Shown here: positions 23,801 through 34,716 of the stretch, piece after piece
How the letters are laid out: every line of letters begins with the position of its first letter
Position numbering within the stretch: position 1 is the stretch's first letter
From: Cunninghamia lanceolata
Lineage: Eukaryota; Streptophyta; Pinopsida; Cupressales; Cupressaceae
Length of the DNA: 64,000 nt
Assembly: GCA_027924645.1 (NCBI GenBank)
Contig: BSBN01000334.1
Coordinates: 2,604,001 to 2,668,000 of the forward strand
Direction: 5' to 3'
Position numbers and translations under genes: made by a program
Notes under the pieces: generated by a model
Database searches by the model: none
What the model was told of the DNA's origin: nothing
The model's input: only the letters and a program-made list of their open reading frames with translations

Positions 23801-25919
23801 AGTAAACATAAGGGGGTTATAGTATACGATTAGGAAGGAATAAGACGATGAAAGATAAGTAAAATTCAATAAAGAGAATTGTTAAAAATATGGATATATA
23901 TGCAAAAGAATACATGGATAGGATGATTTGGAAAATATGTAAATGAGGAAATCCTTCAATAGTATTAGAATAGATCATTATGTATTTAATTGATCAAGTA
24001 TCCTTCAACACCTCATGCTTTTTGAATTAATTAAAGAACAGTATTATTATGAATGCATAAATCATAAATATATTAAAGGTTGATCATTCATGTAGTATAG
24101 TTGTCTTGTGAGTTATAAGTACTTCAATCGTAAAATGATATTTCTAATAATGATGTTAGAATATAAAGTACTTAATGATTGGTGAAAGTCTATTAACAAT
24201 GAAGGTTAGTTAGTTTTGTTAACGTATAAACCTATTTAGGGAGTATCAAGTAAACCTCTTGTTGGGATAATTGTCTTAATTTACAACTTTTTATTATGTC
24301 CTTTTCGATTCTCATTTAAAAGTAAGTTAGTAAGATCATGCAAGAAGTTGTAAGAAATTATTTACTTGTATGATAAAATAAGAGTCCCTTGTTTTTCTTA
24401 AGACTGAATCTTTATATGCATTATTGATAGAATATCTTTTCTAGTTTATATTATGTGCAGTTATGAATTGATTACATTGATTGTATCATTTATAGTCCTA
24501 TTCATTTGCATAAAAGAATTGATCAAGTATATTTCCTATACTTGGCTTGCATCAAGATTCAATGACGTATCTTTCCTTTATCAATTTATTTATTAGTTTT
24601 GATGCAAGTTTTACTTTTCTACTTAGCTAGGTAAACCTTTAAATAAATGTCCAAACTCAAACAAATCACAGTGTTCGGTATTTACGGTACCTCTCTGTCA
24701 CATTTACGGGTAATGTCGTCGCGTTGAACCAAGTACCTCACGCCTAACATAGCTACAACAACGACGTCTGGGCACCGTCCCTCTAAATTGTCGGGGGGTA
24801 ATAAGGAACATGTCGAAGTTAAATCCATAGGAATGGAAAATCTCCTCGAATATCTCATTAAAAAGATTTAAGTAAAAAGAGAGGATGAGTCTATTGACAT
24901 AATGATTACCATGATGCTCATTTGGAAAACACTTCAAGCTACTAACAGAAAATGAGGCTTATTAACACGTGTGTATAGATTGGGGAGGACATATAAAATG
25001 TCAAAAAGGGTAACTAGGCCGATCTAGAAACGCTTTCTATCATGTGCTTTCACCTCGCCCTCGCAGATCGTGGTGAAAGTACTAGGGAATCAACAACAGA
25101 CTTAGTCATGAAAATTACCTAATTTGGCTTGGGAAAGTAAGCTAGATTTCATGGGTCGACACCTTATAGGGATTCCTCCACACTAGGAGTAACTGACAAA
25201 CACCTCTTAAGTGTTTGTGGTAGTGGACTAACATCCGTCCCTGTTTCACCGAGTGGGTGGCAGCCAACGAAGAACTCTCTGGGGCAGGGAATAACCCTAG
25301 AAAGGGCTGGGTACTCGCTCACAATTACACCAAACATAGTGCAAAATAGAACTACATGTTCGCATTCCCTATGTTAGTCACATCCTAAGGAGGGGGCCTT
25401 GATCCCATGGATACAGGGTATGTAGGCAGTCTGGACGGTGAAGGATGCCCCCAGTACTCAGGTCCCCTGGATGTAGGGAGTCCTACAATTAGCATCGTGA
25501 TCTTAATTCTCTGAGTAGTGATTACTGAGTTGTGTTAACATGAGATTGTTAAGTTAATTTTGTGTAGATGATAAGGATATAGTTACCAGAGGGGAAGCAA
25601 GCTATCGAAAATGAATGCAAAATGTAATGCATGACTCAAGGTATGAACTTATCCGTTGTTCTTCTAGGTTATCTTACATAATGTACCTTCCCTCGTAATG
25701 TACTCTCTCTTCACTAGATTGAAAATTAGTGATCTTTTAAGAAATTGATGATTCTAGGAAACTAAATTCAAGTTTCATCGCATTTCTATATCATGCATTA
25801 AGCACTTCTTAGGAGAATTTTATATTTCCTACATCTGCCAGATCAAAAATTTTATCCCTCGGTATTTTTTGAATTTAGAGTTTAGTGTTATTTGATTTAG
25901 GATGAGTTGGGTCCTTATA
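20853..25919 (+). repeat. 3' LTR of LARD-like element 1 (5067 bp)
   Basis: It is the partner of 12298-17348. Its terminal CA has changed to TA. It carries the same PPR fragment and the same C-poor tract. Confidence 0.9.
21610..22430 (-). pseudogene. Captured PPR gene fragment inside LTR 2 of LARD-like element 1
   Basis: It is the duplicate of the fragment at 13060-13870, with only scattered substitutions and small indels. ITWNAMIA-type and SWNFMIAGYGQNGF-type motifs are readable on the minus strand near 22030 and 22330. No continuous frame remains. Confidence 0.85.
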
Positions 25920-26496
25920 GATAACTAATCAAACAAATTAGTTAACTAAATCAATCAAGTTAGTTAACATGTTAGTCAATTCAGTCATCTAGTCAATCAA
26001 CTCAGTTAACTACTCAATCAATTCAGTAGACTAGTCAATCAATTGAGTTCACTAAGCAATCAACTCAGTCAACTCTTCAATTAGATTTGTTAACTCCCCT
26101 GATGCATGAGAGGGCAAGGCCACTTGTCCCTCTCTCATTCATGCACATCCTCTCAACTATTCTTATCCATTGATCTCTCAAATCATCCACAACTATTGAT
26201 CTTCATCCTTGAGAGTCTATAAATTAAACCTCATTGTCCGTGTTAATCCTCTCCAATCTTCATACAACATTACTTTGCATAAATCAATCTAGATCTCACC
26301 ATCCTCACATAACAACGTTATGCTATTTAATTGAGTAATCCATAATAATCAAAGAAAAAAGAGCAATCAATTGAAGTAGGGCGCACTTCAATAAGCTTGA
26401 TTGGTGAAGGCAAATTTGTTTATGCAAAGGGAGGTACATTATATTGTTTTTCCTTTGCTTGCATTTATTATTTGCATGCAAAATTTACCTATCACA

Positions 26497-26845
26497 TGTC
26501 GAAAATCACTATTTTCTTGTCACGCTTACATGACCTTCAAGTTGTAGGTCAAAGTAGGTACAAAGCTAAGGGTTGGCTCCCCAAGCCTTTTTTCTGACCT
26601 AAAATCCATAGAAAAAACTGGGCCAAAAATTCAAATTTTATGAAACGGGATCTCGTTTTGTTTTTTAAAATATATTATCCCTTTATGAAATGGGATCCCA
26701 TTGCTAGAACGGGATCCCATTTCTACAACAGGATCTCGTTTCTATCCCATTTTTGGTTTGGGGTCCTGAAGAAAAATGGGATCCCGTTTCATAAAAAGTG
26801 GGATTCCATTTCACTTTTCCTAATTTCACATTTTTGGCTATGTCA
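26497..26845. other. Flank between the LTR element and copia, with a cluster of GGGATCCC palindromes
   Basis: Six copies of a near-palindromic unit around GGGATCCC (GAAAYGGGATCYCRTTTC-like) lie at about 26642-26657, 26687-26702, 26708-26723, 26727-26742, 26775-26790 and 26798-26812. No coding is seen. The plus-strand frame across them is a by-product of the repeat. Confidence 0.6.
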
Positions 26846-28157
26846 AAAACTTCCACGAGAAGTGGACTCATCTTCTTGTTTTTACCCTACCATCCCAAGA
26901 TTCTTCTTTAAACACAACATCCATACTTATAATAACCTTCTTGGTGATAGGATTGAACCACTTGTAATCTTTTGAATGTTCACAATAACCAATAAGGATG
27001 TACTTCTCACCTCTATCATCCACCTTGCTTCTCGTTTCCTTTGGCACAAATGCAAATGCAACACAACCAAAAATTCTGAAATGTGATACACTATGATACT
27101 CACCACTCCATACTTGTTTATGAATCTTGTCTTTCACACTCTTTGTTGGACACCTATTCAAAATGTATACCACACAAGTTACTACTTCAGCCCAATATTC
27201 ATTAGGTAGATTATTACATTTCAACATGCTTCTTGTCATCTCCATTATTGTTCTATTTTTTCTTTCCACGACACCATTCTACTGAGGTGTATAACTTGTA
27301 GTAAATTGTTTCTTTATCCCATGGAACTTGCAAAAGTCTAAGAACTCATTTGATTTGTATTCACCTCATCTATCATATCTCAATACCTTGATGAATAGGC
27401 CACTCTATTTTTCAACCAATGCTTTGAATTCCTTGATTTTTCCAAATGCTTCAGATTTATACTTTAGAAAGTAAACCCATGTCTTCCTAGTTTAATCATC
27501 AATGAAAGTTAGAAAGTAGAAGCAGCCCCTAATGATGGCATTTCAATTGGACCACATGAATCTATATGCACAAGTTCTAAAGGCACACATTCTCTATATG
27601 ACATTCCCTTTGGAAAACTTTCTTTATGTTGCTTTACCAAAATACAACTATCACATGAACTTGTTGGTTCTTGAAATATTGGTAATCCTTTTACCATTTT
27701 GTTCTATTGCAACAAACATAATCCTCTGAAATTAAGATGACCATAGCTCAAATACCATACCCATGCTTGATCTTGACAAGTTGCCTTGAAATTTGCTTCA
27801 AATCCTCCTATGTTTTCACTCCTCATCCTTAGTGGAAACATCCTATAGATTTGTCATTTGAACCCTTGGAATTACCATGTTACTAGGAGGTCTATCAATT
27901 ATAGTGCAAACATTATTCTCAAAAATGATTTTGTAACCATTTTGAACAAGTTGACCAATACTTATAAGATTATGCTTCAATCCAGGTACAAAGTAAACAA
28001 CAGGAATAGAACTCTTACCATGATTTGTTACCACATTAATTGCACCTTTATCCATGACTACCACTATATCATTATTGCCCAAATTTACTTCTGTTTTGAC
28101 TTTAGTATCCATGCTTTCAAACAATTCTCTATTTCCTATCATGTGATTGCTACACCA
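26846..28157 (-). pseudogene. pol: Ty1/copia pol, 5' half: integrase and part of protease (decayed)
   Basis: Read on the minus strand from 28157 down: protease N-terminal part following the catalytic Asp (IGNRELFESMDTKVKTEV; the VYFVPGLKHNLISIGQL segment, about 28000-28060), the GAG-pre-integrase region with CDSCILVKQHKESFP (about 27620-27660), the integrase core with the first Asp in LVHIDSCGPIEMP (about 27545), the second Asp near 27370 and the Glu in NGVVERKNRT (about 27260), and the C-terminal core NRCPTKSVKDK to GYCEHSKDYKWFNP, ending with VVFKEESWDG (about 26890). Stops interrupt it. It is broken at 28157 by the short-LTR element and continues at 41028. Confidence 0.9.
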
Positions 28158-28348
28158 TGTTAGCGTAATACAATATTACATTGTTGTAACTACTAGTGGT
28201 TACATTGGTTATAACTGCTCTATAAATTGCTCTCTACGTTGGTTATAGTTGCTCTGTCTCTTCAACTCCTCTTTTACTCCTCCACACTATATATAAGTGT
28301 GTGTTGTATCTGCATTTAAGATATTGAATAAACATGATATTTTCTGCA
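28158..28348 (+). repeat. 5' LTR of the short-LTR element
   Basis: TGTTAG...CTGCA, 191 bp. It carries a TATA box (TATATATAAG, 28288-28297) and an AATAAA (28326-28331), so promoter and polyadenylation signals are packed within about 50 bases. It matches 40846-41027. Confidence 0.88.
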
Positions 28349-28362
28349 AATGGTATAAGAGC

Positions 28363-29244
28363 AATATGATCATGTGCCTGTATGAAACGTGATACAATCT
28401 GGGAAGAAGATGTTTGCAGTAAGAAGGCATTCCAATATTTTTATAATGTCAATAACTATGTGTATTTCTAGGTTATTTTCTATCATCCTCCGTTTTGTTT
28501 ATAATTCTAGTTCTACAAAATATACTGTTGGCTGTGTCTAGGGTTTCTCCTCAAGGAAGATTACTGGGTATTCTAGTTCATGATTAATTGTTACCATGTA
28601 TCTTTGCTGCTTTTAATTATTTCCCACAGATCTCTAGTTTGCTTTTATTCCACACCATCCACACAGTATTTTCCATTTTTGTTCTTAGTTTATCCCCAAG
28701 TAGGAGATAATTGTGTCATCTATAACAATCTTTTCCAATCTATTCACTGAGTGTAAAGGCATGGATAGAGAATGGATTTGATTAGGCGTCAGGCATTTTA
28801 ATGTCATTTGTTTTTCCTCTTATATTGTTGTTGTGTAGAATTGTTTACTAATGTTGTTTCTAGTAGAGAGACATGTGCGATAGTTTGTTTGAAAGAATGA
28901 GACAACGTACTCTATAAAATGATAATTTGTCAGTGCTTCCCAGTGTATTAGTAAACTTTCAAGTTAACCATTGAAGTTATATGAGTTTGAACTCAGCCAA
29001 GAGTGGATTGTACTGCCAAAGTGACTGCGTGGAAAATAGATGTGTAAAGAGGTATTACTTTTAAGATTTAAATAAGAGATATTAATTTTAAATTAGGCAC
29101 ATTAAAAAGGAGAGATTCTTTTGTGTTAAAGGCATGTAGTGTTTTTGAAAGGAGTAGATGATTTTTTGAACTTAAATAAGTTCTTACGATTGTAATGGGT
29201 GTATTATCAATTGAATCTGACACCCAATCTTTTGCTTTTCATTA
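28363..29244 (+). other. Internal region of the short-LTR element, left part
   Basis: No recognised gag or pol is present. Its end, TTTTGCTTTTCATTATAG, looks like a plant 3' splice site. It would join CCACACATATTACATGG, which now lies beyond the nested element at 40085, so this part may contain intron sequence from a captured gene. Confidence 0.45.
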
Positions 29245-29249
29245 TAGCC

Positions 29250-30787
29250 TAATGCAAGGGCATCTGATTAAATTTGAAAATTGTCTTTGACAATCAATTT
29301 TTGGTTTGATATGTGTGGGTCGAGTGACAGAAGCTGAGGAACAAAGCTCCTGTCGTCGTGGCAACATGAACAATAATGTTTAATTATTATATTTTAGAAT
29401 GTGGGATAATAGTGATAATGGTACGTGAAGGGTCGTTGGCTAATTTGAGAAAGTGACAGCCATATTAATGAAGACTGATAGTGGAAAGGTGGCAAAAGGA
29501 AATAAGGAGACTAAAATAGGAAAAGCGTTAGAAGGTAATAAAAGAAGTCCGTATACAGGAGTGAAAGGCTGATTTAGATTAGGCAGACTAAGTGGTGGTA
29601 GCTAGAAATAGGCTGATTAATTAAGAGAGGTGGCAGCATGAAGGCTAAAGGCATTAGTAAAGAAGGCCGATACAAGAGTAGGCCGATAATAATATAGAGG
29701 AGGATAGGTGGTCAGAATTAATGAGGATGGTAAAAATAGCCAAGGACAGTCAAATGAGGAAGGCTGATGTGTAGTGGGTAGCAAAAATCAAGAAAAGGCC
29801 ATAGATATTAAGGAGGAACTGATAATGAGGGGAGGAATATGGAAGGCCGCGAAAGGTTGAGATAGCAGAAGAAGAATATAGAGGCCAAGTAGGCTGATAA
29901 CTAGGAGGAAACAACGAGTATTGCAAAATAAGAGGCCACACATATGAATCTAGATAGAAGGGCCATAGATTCAAGGGAAAGAAGAAGCGACAGTTGGTGA
30001 AGGCCGATAAGGGAGGCCAAGAATAGAGAAAGGCCACATATTTTAATGAAAAGGCCACACGTAGAGATTGGAGAGGTTGTAAGTTATATACAGGAGTCTC
30101 GAGTGGTGTGAGAGGAGCAATAGAAGATAGGAGGTTGCATAGTGGCCATTGTGAGATAGAAGAAGTAGCGACATATGAAGGTTGCATATAGAGAAGGAGA
30201 AGGGCAATGCATAGGAATAGGCCATGTAGAGATTGAGTGAGAGAATGGTCGATAGGCCAAGAAAAGAATTGGCAGGCAACATATAGAATAGAGAAGAGGC
30301 TGTGAGATAACAGAAAAAGGCCACAGTCATTAGAGAGAGCAGGTAGTATAGCCAGAGAGGCCGATGGGTCAAGGGGAGAGGCTAAGAAACATTATGAATG
30401 GCCATAGAGTATATTAAAGAGGTCGATTAGAATGGTGGTGAACAACGACATGAGGAGAAATAAGGAGATCAAATGTGGCTAGAGGCCAAATAGTTTTAAT
30501 GTTATTGCTAGAATTTTGATATTGTAATAAAAAGCCAATTTGGCTATTGAATAAAATCTTGTAGTCTATTTCTAAAGTTTGTTGATATGGGTTCCTGTAG
30601 GAAATCAGGATTGTAGAATATTTCTTAATCTCTTGTTGCATTGCTTGAATGTTTTGTTATATTGTTGCCAAGTTCTTGTCACTTTATTGATAGAAGTTAT
30701 CTAACAGCCCTTGTAGATGGGCAGAGACTTGTTTCTCACTTGTGTCTTGCGTGGGTCATTGTGCATGTTTGAGACCCTGTGCTATCA
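29250..30787 (+). repeat. LTR A of the tandem element (1538 bp)
   Basis: It starts TAATGCAAGGGCATC (first G lost to A) and ends TGTGCTATCA. It is strongly G/A-rich on the plus strand with repeated AGGCCGAT and AGGCCACA words. Long minus-strand frames here (for example 29750-30187) are composition artefacts. Confidence 0.9.
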
Positions 30788-33177
30788 AATTGGTATCAGA
30801 GCCAGGTTTGGTCTTGAGTGCTGAGTAGATTGCCGAAGGGAGGCAACTTAGCTAGGGCTATGAGTGTGGTGTGTAGCACCAAAAGACTAGGCAGAGAGAA
30901 AAAGGAAGATGTGCTAGATGAGGTGCCTAAAGATGAAAGAAGATAGAAGGATGCAGAAGCAAATGGAGGAAAAGAGTCTAACAAAAGGAGACAAAAGAAA
31001 AGAAGGCAAAAGGATGACAGATGAAGAATTTAAAAGAAAATTGGCAGCATTGAGGAGAGATTTGATGTTGGTAAAACAATGGTATGAAGAACAAGACCAA
31101 GGATATTATTGGGTTTGGCCAATGAGTAAGAAAGTGAAATGGCCAGTAAAGGAGATTGTTGAGAAAAGAAAAAGGCAAAAGATGAATGCCTTGAGAAGAG
31201 AATAGAAGTATGAAAAGAGTGCCCACAAAGATTGGGATAGCAGAGAGTTGCCATTGGTGCAATGTGGATCAGAAGAGGTCAAGAGAGTTCTTATTGAAGA
31301 GAACATAAGAAAAGAGAAAGAGGAAAAGGTGCCACATGTAGCACATGAGAAGAAGAGAAGTGAAGAAGGAAGAATGTCCATGAGGGGGGCATTGAAAGAG
31401 ACATTGTGGTCTCTCATTTTATTTGCTAATATTATGTTACATATTTGTATGCAAGTATGAAGAGAGCGATGAAGGAGGTCGAGGATGAGACCTTGAAGAT
31501 GATGAAAGTTGGGGCATGAATGGCTCCTGAAGAAAGAGTAGAAGATGTGAACGAGGAGAGATGGATGGTAGCAGAATGCCAAGAAGAGTTTGCAGCAGAG
31601 GTACCTGACAAAGTGCCTAAAAAAGAAGAGATGGATGTTGAAGATGTTTAGATTGATGAGCAAGATGAAGAGTAAACCATAGAGTTTCATGATGCATGTG
31701 AAGATATTGTAGCCGTAGCACAAGATACTTGTAAAGAAGAGAAGATGAAAAGCCAAGGAGATGAAGGAGAAGGCAAATTGGGATAGCAAGTCTTTGCACA
31801 GAAAGATGGAGGTAAAATTGTCATTTTTAATCATGAATATAGAAATGAGAAGATGAGTAGGCAAGTGGATAAGAAAAAGAGTTTAGAAAATGAGAATGTG
31901 AGTGTAGATCATGGATATGTAGTGCCATGTTGGCAAAGTAAAAAGACTGATGAAAAATGTTGTAGAGAAGTGAACACTTTTGATTATGTTTATGCTAACA
32001 AGCAAGTGTAGAGAAAGAGAAATGTGCAGATGAAGGAATGGAAGTATGATGCAAGGTTGAGTTGGCCAGCAAGGAGGCTTAGTGAAAAATAATGGAGGAT
32101 GAAGACAAAGCAAGTAAAGAGAAGTTCAAATGTAGCAAAGAAAGGATGACAGTCTAGTAGCAAAGTATGGGTAGTGAAGCAAGTAGCAGCAAACAAGGAT
32201 GTTGTAGAAAAGAAAATGAGTTGGAAGCGGATAGAAGAGAACAAACCCCTAGGAACTAGAAACAAGATGAATCTAGTAGAAGATGGAAGAAAAGAGAAGA
32301 AGCATACAGTGAAGTGGCAGCAAGAAAAGCCAAGAGTATGGAAGGTAAGAGAAAATAAATCTAATTTTTATGATGCAGTTTTGTATAATGATGAGGAGAA
32401 TATGAGGAGGATGTTAGATTAAAAAGAGTTAAGGAGGAATAAATATTTAAGAAGACAAGAATGCATGCAAAGGCAAAGTGAAAAATTCAAGCATGAGAGG
32501 AGAAAGGAAAAGTAGAATAGAAGAATGATATGGAAAAAGAAGGCACCAAAAGTATGTGTTGAAGATGCTATTTTGAACATGAGAGCAGAGGATGATAGTG
32601 GAACAACCATAGTTCCAAAGGAAGAGGACAAGCAAAAGAAGAATGAAGGTAAACAAGAAGATGGAGCAGTAATAGAGAATGTTAGAAGCCATTGAGCAAG
32701 AATGGAATGAGAAGATTGAAGGTGTAAGCATGAGTATGACAACAAAAAAGAATAAGGATGAGGATGCAGTAATAGTTGTGAAAATAAAGCATGAAGAGGA
32801 TGCAGAGTTGATGGTGAAGGATGAAGCTAAAGCTGATTTGGTATTGTAGCAGTTGGCAATGAAGGAAGAATGGCTAGAAGATATAACAACTGAACATGTT
32901 CAATATGATGAAGGTATGATAAGCATTGAGGATGCATTGGATGCTATTATTATTTTTCAATTTGATTATGATTTGTTTGATATAAGAAGTGGAGTGTGTG
33001 GATGGATGGTAAGTAGTGTCAACAGCCACAAGAGAGCAGCCTATAGTGCTGAACAAAGATGTTGGGAGAAGGAAGCATGTGGGAAAGATAAGTTATGGAA
33101 AAGGGGGAAGAAAGGTTGGATGAAGTTTGCAAAGGAACCCATGTGCCGGAGCACATGATCTATGTCCCTAGGGAGTT
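30788..33177 (+). other. Internal domain 1 of the tandem element: PBS plus decayed Lys/Glu-rich frames
   Basis: The primer site TGGTATCAGAGCC is at 30791-30803. The plus strand is purine-rich and gives broken frames rich in Lys, Glu, Arg and Met: 30918-31205 (95 residues, includes EEFKRKLAALRRDLMLVKQW), 31248-31460, 32174-32422 and 32853-33158. They resemble pieces of one long charged, possibly coiled-coil protein. I do not recognise a retrotransposon domain. The minus-strand frames (up to 252 residues at 31106-31864) are hydrophobic shadows of the purine bias. Confidence 0.7.
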
Positions 33178-34716
33178 TGATGCAGGGGCATCTGATTAAA
33201 TTTGAAAATTGTCTTTGACAATAGATTTTTGGTTTTGATGTGTGTGGGTCAAGTGATAGAAGTTGAGGAACAAAGCTCCTGTCACCACGGCGATAGGAAC
33301 AATCATTTTTAATTATTATATTTTAGAATGCGAGATAATAGTGATAATGGTTTGTGAAGGGTCGTTGGCTAATTTGAGAAAGTGACAGCCATATTAATGA
33401 AGACTGATAGTGGAAAGGTGGCAAAAGGAAATAAGGAGACTAAAATAGGAAAAGCGTTAGAAGGTAATAAAAGAAGTCCGTATACAGGAGTGAAAGGCTG
33501 ATTTAGATTAGGCAGACTAAGTGGTGGTAGCTAGAAATAGGCTGATTAATTAAGAGAGGTGGCAGCATGAAGGCTAAAGGCATTAGTAAAGAAGGCCGAT
33601 ACAAGAGTAGGCCGATAATAATATAGAGGAGGATAGGTGGTCAGAATTAATGAGGATGGTAAAAATAGCCAAGGACAGTCAAATGAGGAAGGCTGATGTG
33701 TAGTGGGTAGCAAAAATCAAGAAAAGGCCATAGATATTGAGGAGGAACTGATAATGAGGGGAGGAATATGGAAGGCCGCGAAAGGTTGAGATAGCAGAAG
33801 AAGAATATAGAGGCCAAGTAGGCTGATAACTAGGAGGAAACAACGAGTATTGCAAAATAAGAGGCCACACATATGAATCTAGATAGAAGGGCCATAGATT
33901 CAAGGGAAAGAAGAAGCGACAGTTGGTGAAGGCCGATAAGGGAGGCCAAGAATAGAGAAAGGCCACATATTTTAATGAAAAGGCCACACGTAGAGATTGG
34001 AGAGGTTGTAAGTTATATACAGGAGTCTCGAGTGGTGTGAGAGGAGCAATAGAAGATAGGAGGTTGCATAGTGGCCATTGTGAGATAGAAGAAGTAGCGA
34101 CATATGAAGGTTGCATATAGAGAAGGAGAAGGGCAATGCATAGGAATAGGCCATGTAGAGATTGAGTGAGAGAATGGTCGATAGGCCAAGAAAAGAATTG
34201 GCAGGCAACATATAGAATAGAGAAGAGGCTGTGAGATAACAGAAAAAGGCCACAGTCATTAGAGAGAGCAGGTAGTATAGCCAGAGAGGCCGATGGGTCA
34301 AGGGGAGAGGCTAAGAAACATTATGAATGGCCATAGAGTATATTAAAGAGGTCGATTAGAATGGTGGTGAACAACGACATGAGGAGAAATAAGGAGATCA
34401 AATGTGGCTAGAGGCCAAATAGTTTTAATGTTATTGCTAGAATTTTGATATTGTAATAAAAAGCCAATTTGGCTATTGAATAAAATCTTGTAGTCTATTT
34501 CTAAAGTTTGTTGATATGGGTTCCTGTAGGAAATCAGGATTGTAGAATATTTCTTAATCTCTTGTTGCATTGCTTGAATGTTTTGTTATATTGTTGCCAA
34601 GTTCTTGTCACTTTATTGATAGAAGTTATCTAACAGCCCTTGTAGATGGGCAGAGACTTGTTTCTCACTTGTGTCTTGCGTGGGTCATTGTGCATGTTTG
34701 AGACCCTGTGCTATCA
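33178..34716 (+). repeat. LTR B of the tandem element (1539 bp), recombinant
   Basis: Its first ~175 bases (to about 33353) match LTR C (for example CACCACGGCGATAGG, GGTTTGTGAAGG), where LTR A differs. From about 33386 on it matches LTR A (GTGACAGCC, GAAGACTGAT) and differs from LTR C. It is the joint between the two units. Confidence 0.92.

Larger units (their letters stand above)
12298..25919 (+). mobile_element. LARD-like retrotransposon 1 (about 5.05-kb LTRs, 3.5-kb internal region, no pol)
   Basis: LTRs at 12298-17348 and 20853-25919 begin TGTCACAACCCACATTTGAA. The first ends CCTTACA and the second CCTTATA (final CA changed to TA). The target duplication GATAA (12293-12297 and 25920-25924) is exact, and the uninterrupted site is visible in the host LTR near 10306. 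A primer site for initiator tRNA-Met lies 2 bases after LTR 1. A polypurine tract precedes LTR 2. No gag-pol reading was recognised internally. The architecture matches large retrotransposon derivatives (LARDs), which rely on Ty3/gypsy enzymes. The two LTRs are still very alike with a few small indels, so insertion is much younger than the surrounding copia. Confidence 0.9.
9942..26496 (+). mobile_element. Non-autonomous LTR retrotransposon, 3' LTR split by a nested LARD-like element
   Basis: Two copies of a ~0.9-kb LTR beginning TGTAGACACCTAAAATT flank a 1.1-kb internal region (10854-11949) with no gag or pol. The 5' LTR is 9942-10853. The 3' LTR starts at 11950, is interrupted at 12297, and resumes at 25925 to 26496. 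Its two pieces rejoin into the same order as the 5' LTR (stretches such as TTCACTAAGCAATCAACT and GTTAACTCCCCTGATGCA match). Without the insert the element is about 2.9 kb, so it must have depended on enzymes from other elements. Candidate target duplications TGCCC (9937-9941) and TGTCG (26497-26501) match at only 3 of 5 bases. Confidence 0.85.

Noticed and set aside
29750..30372. Minus-strand frames of 145 and 109 codons in LTR A (and in LTRs B and C)
   Set aside because: They lie inside an LTR on the strand opposite to element transcription and overlap each other in different frames; stop codons are rare there only because of G/A bias.
31106..31864. 252-codon minus-strand frame, repeated at 35035-35793
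   Set aside because: It is the antisense of a purine-rich tract. The translation is a Leu/Phe/Ser-rich string without domain features, and it exists twice only because the unit is duplicated.
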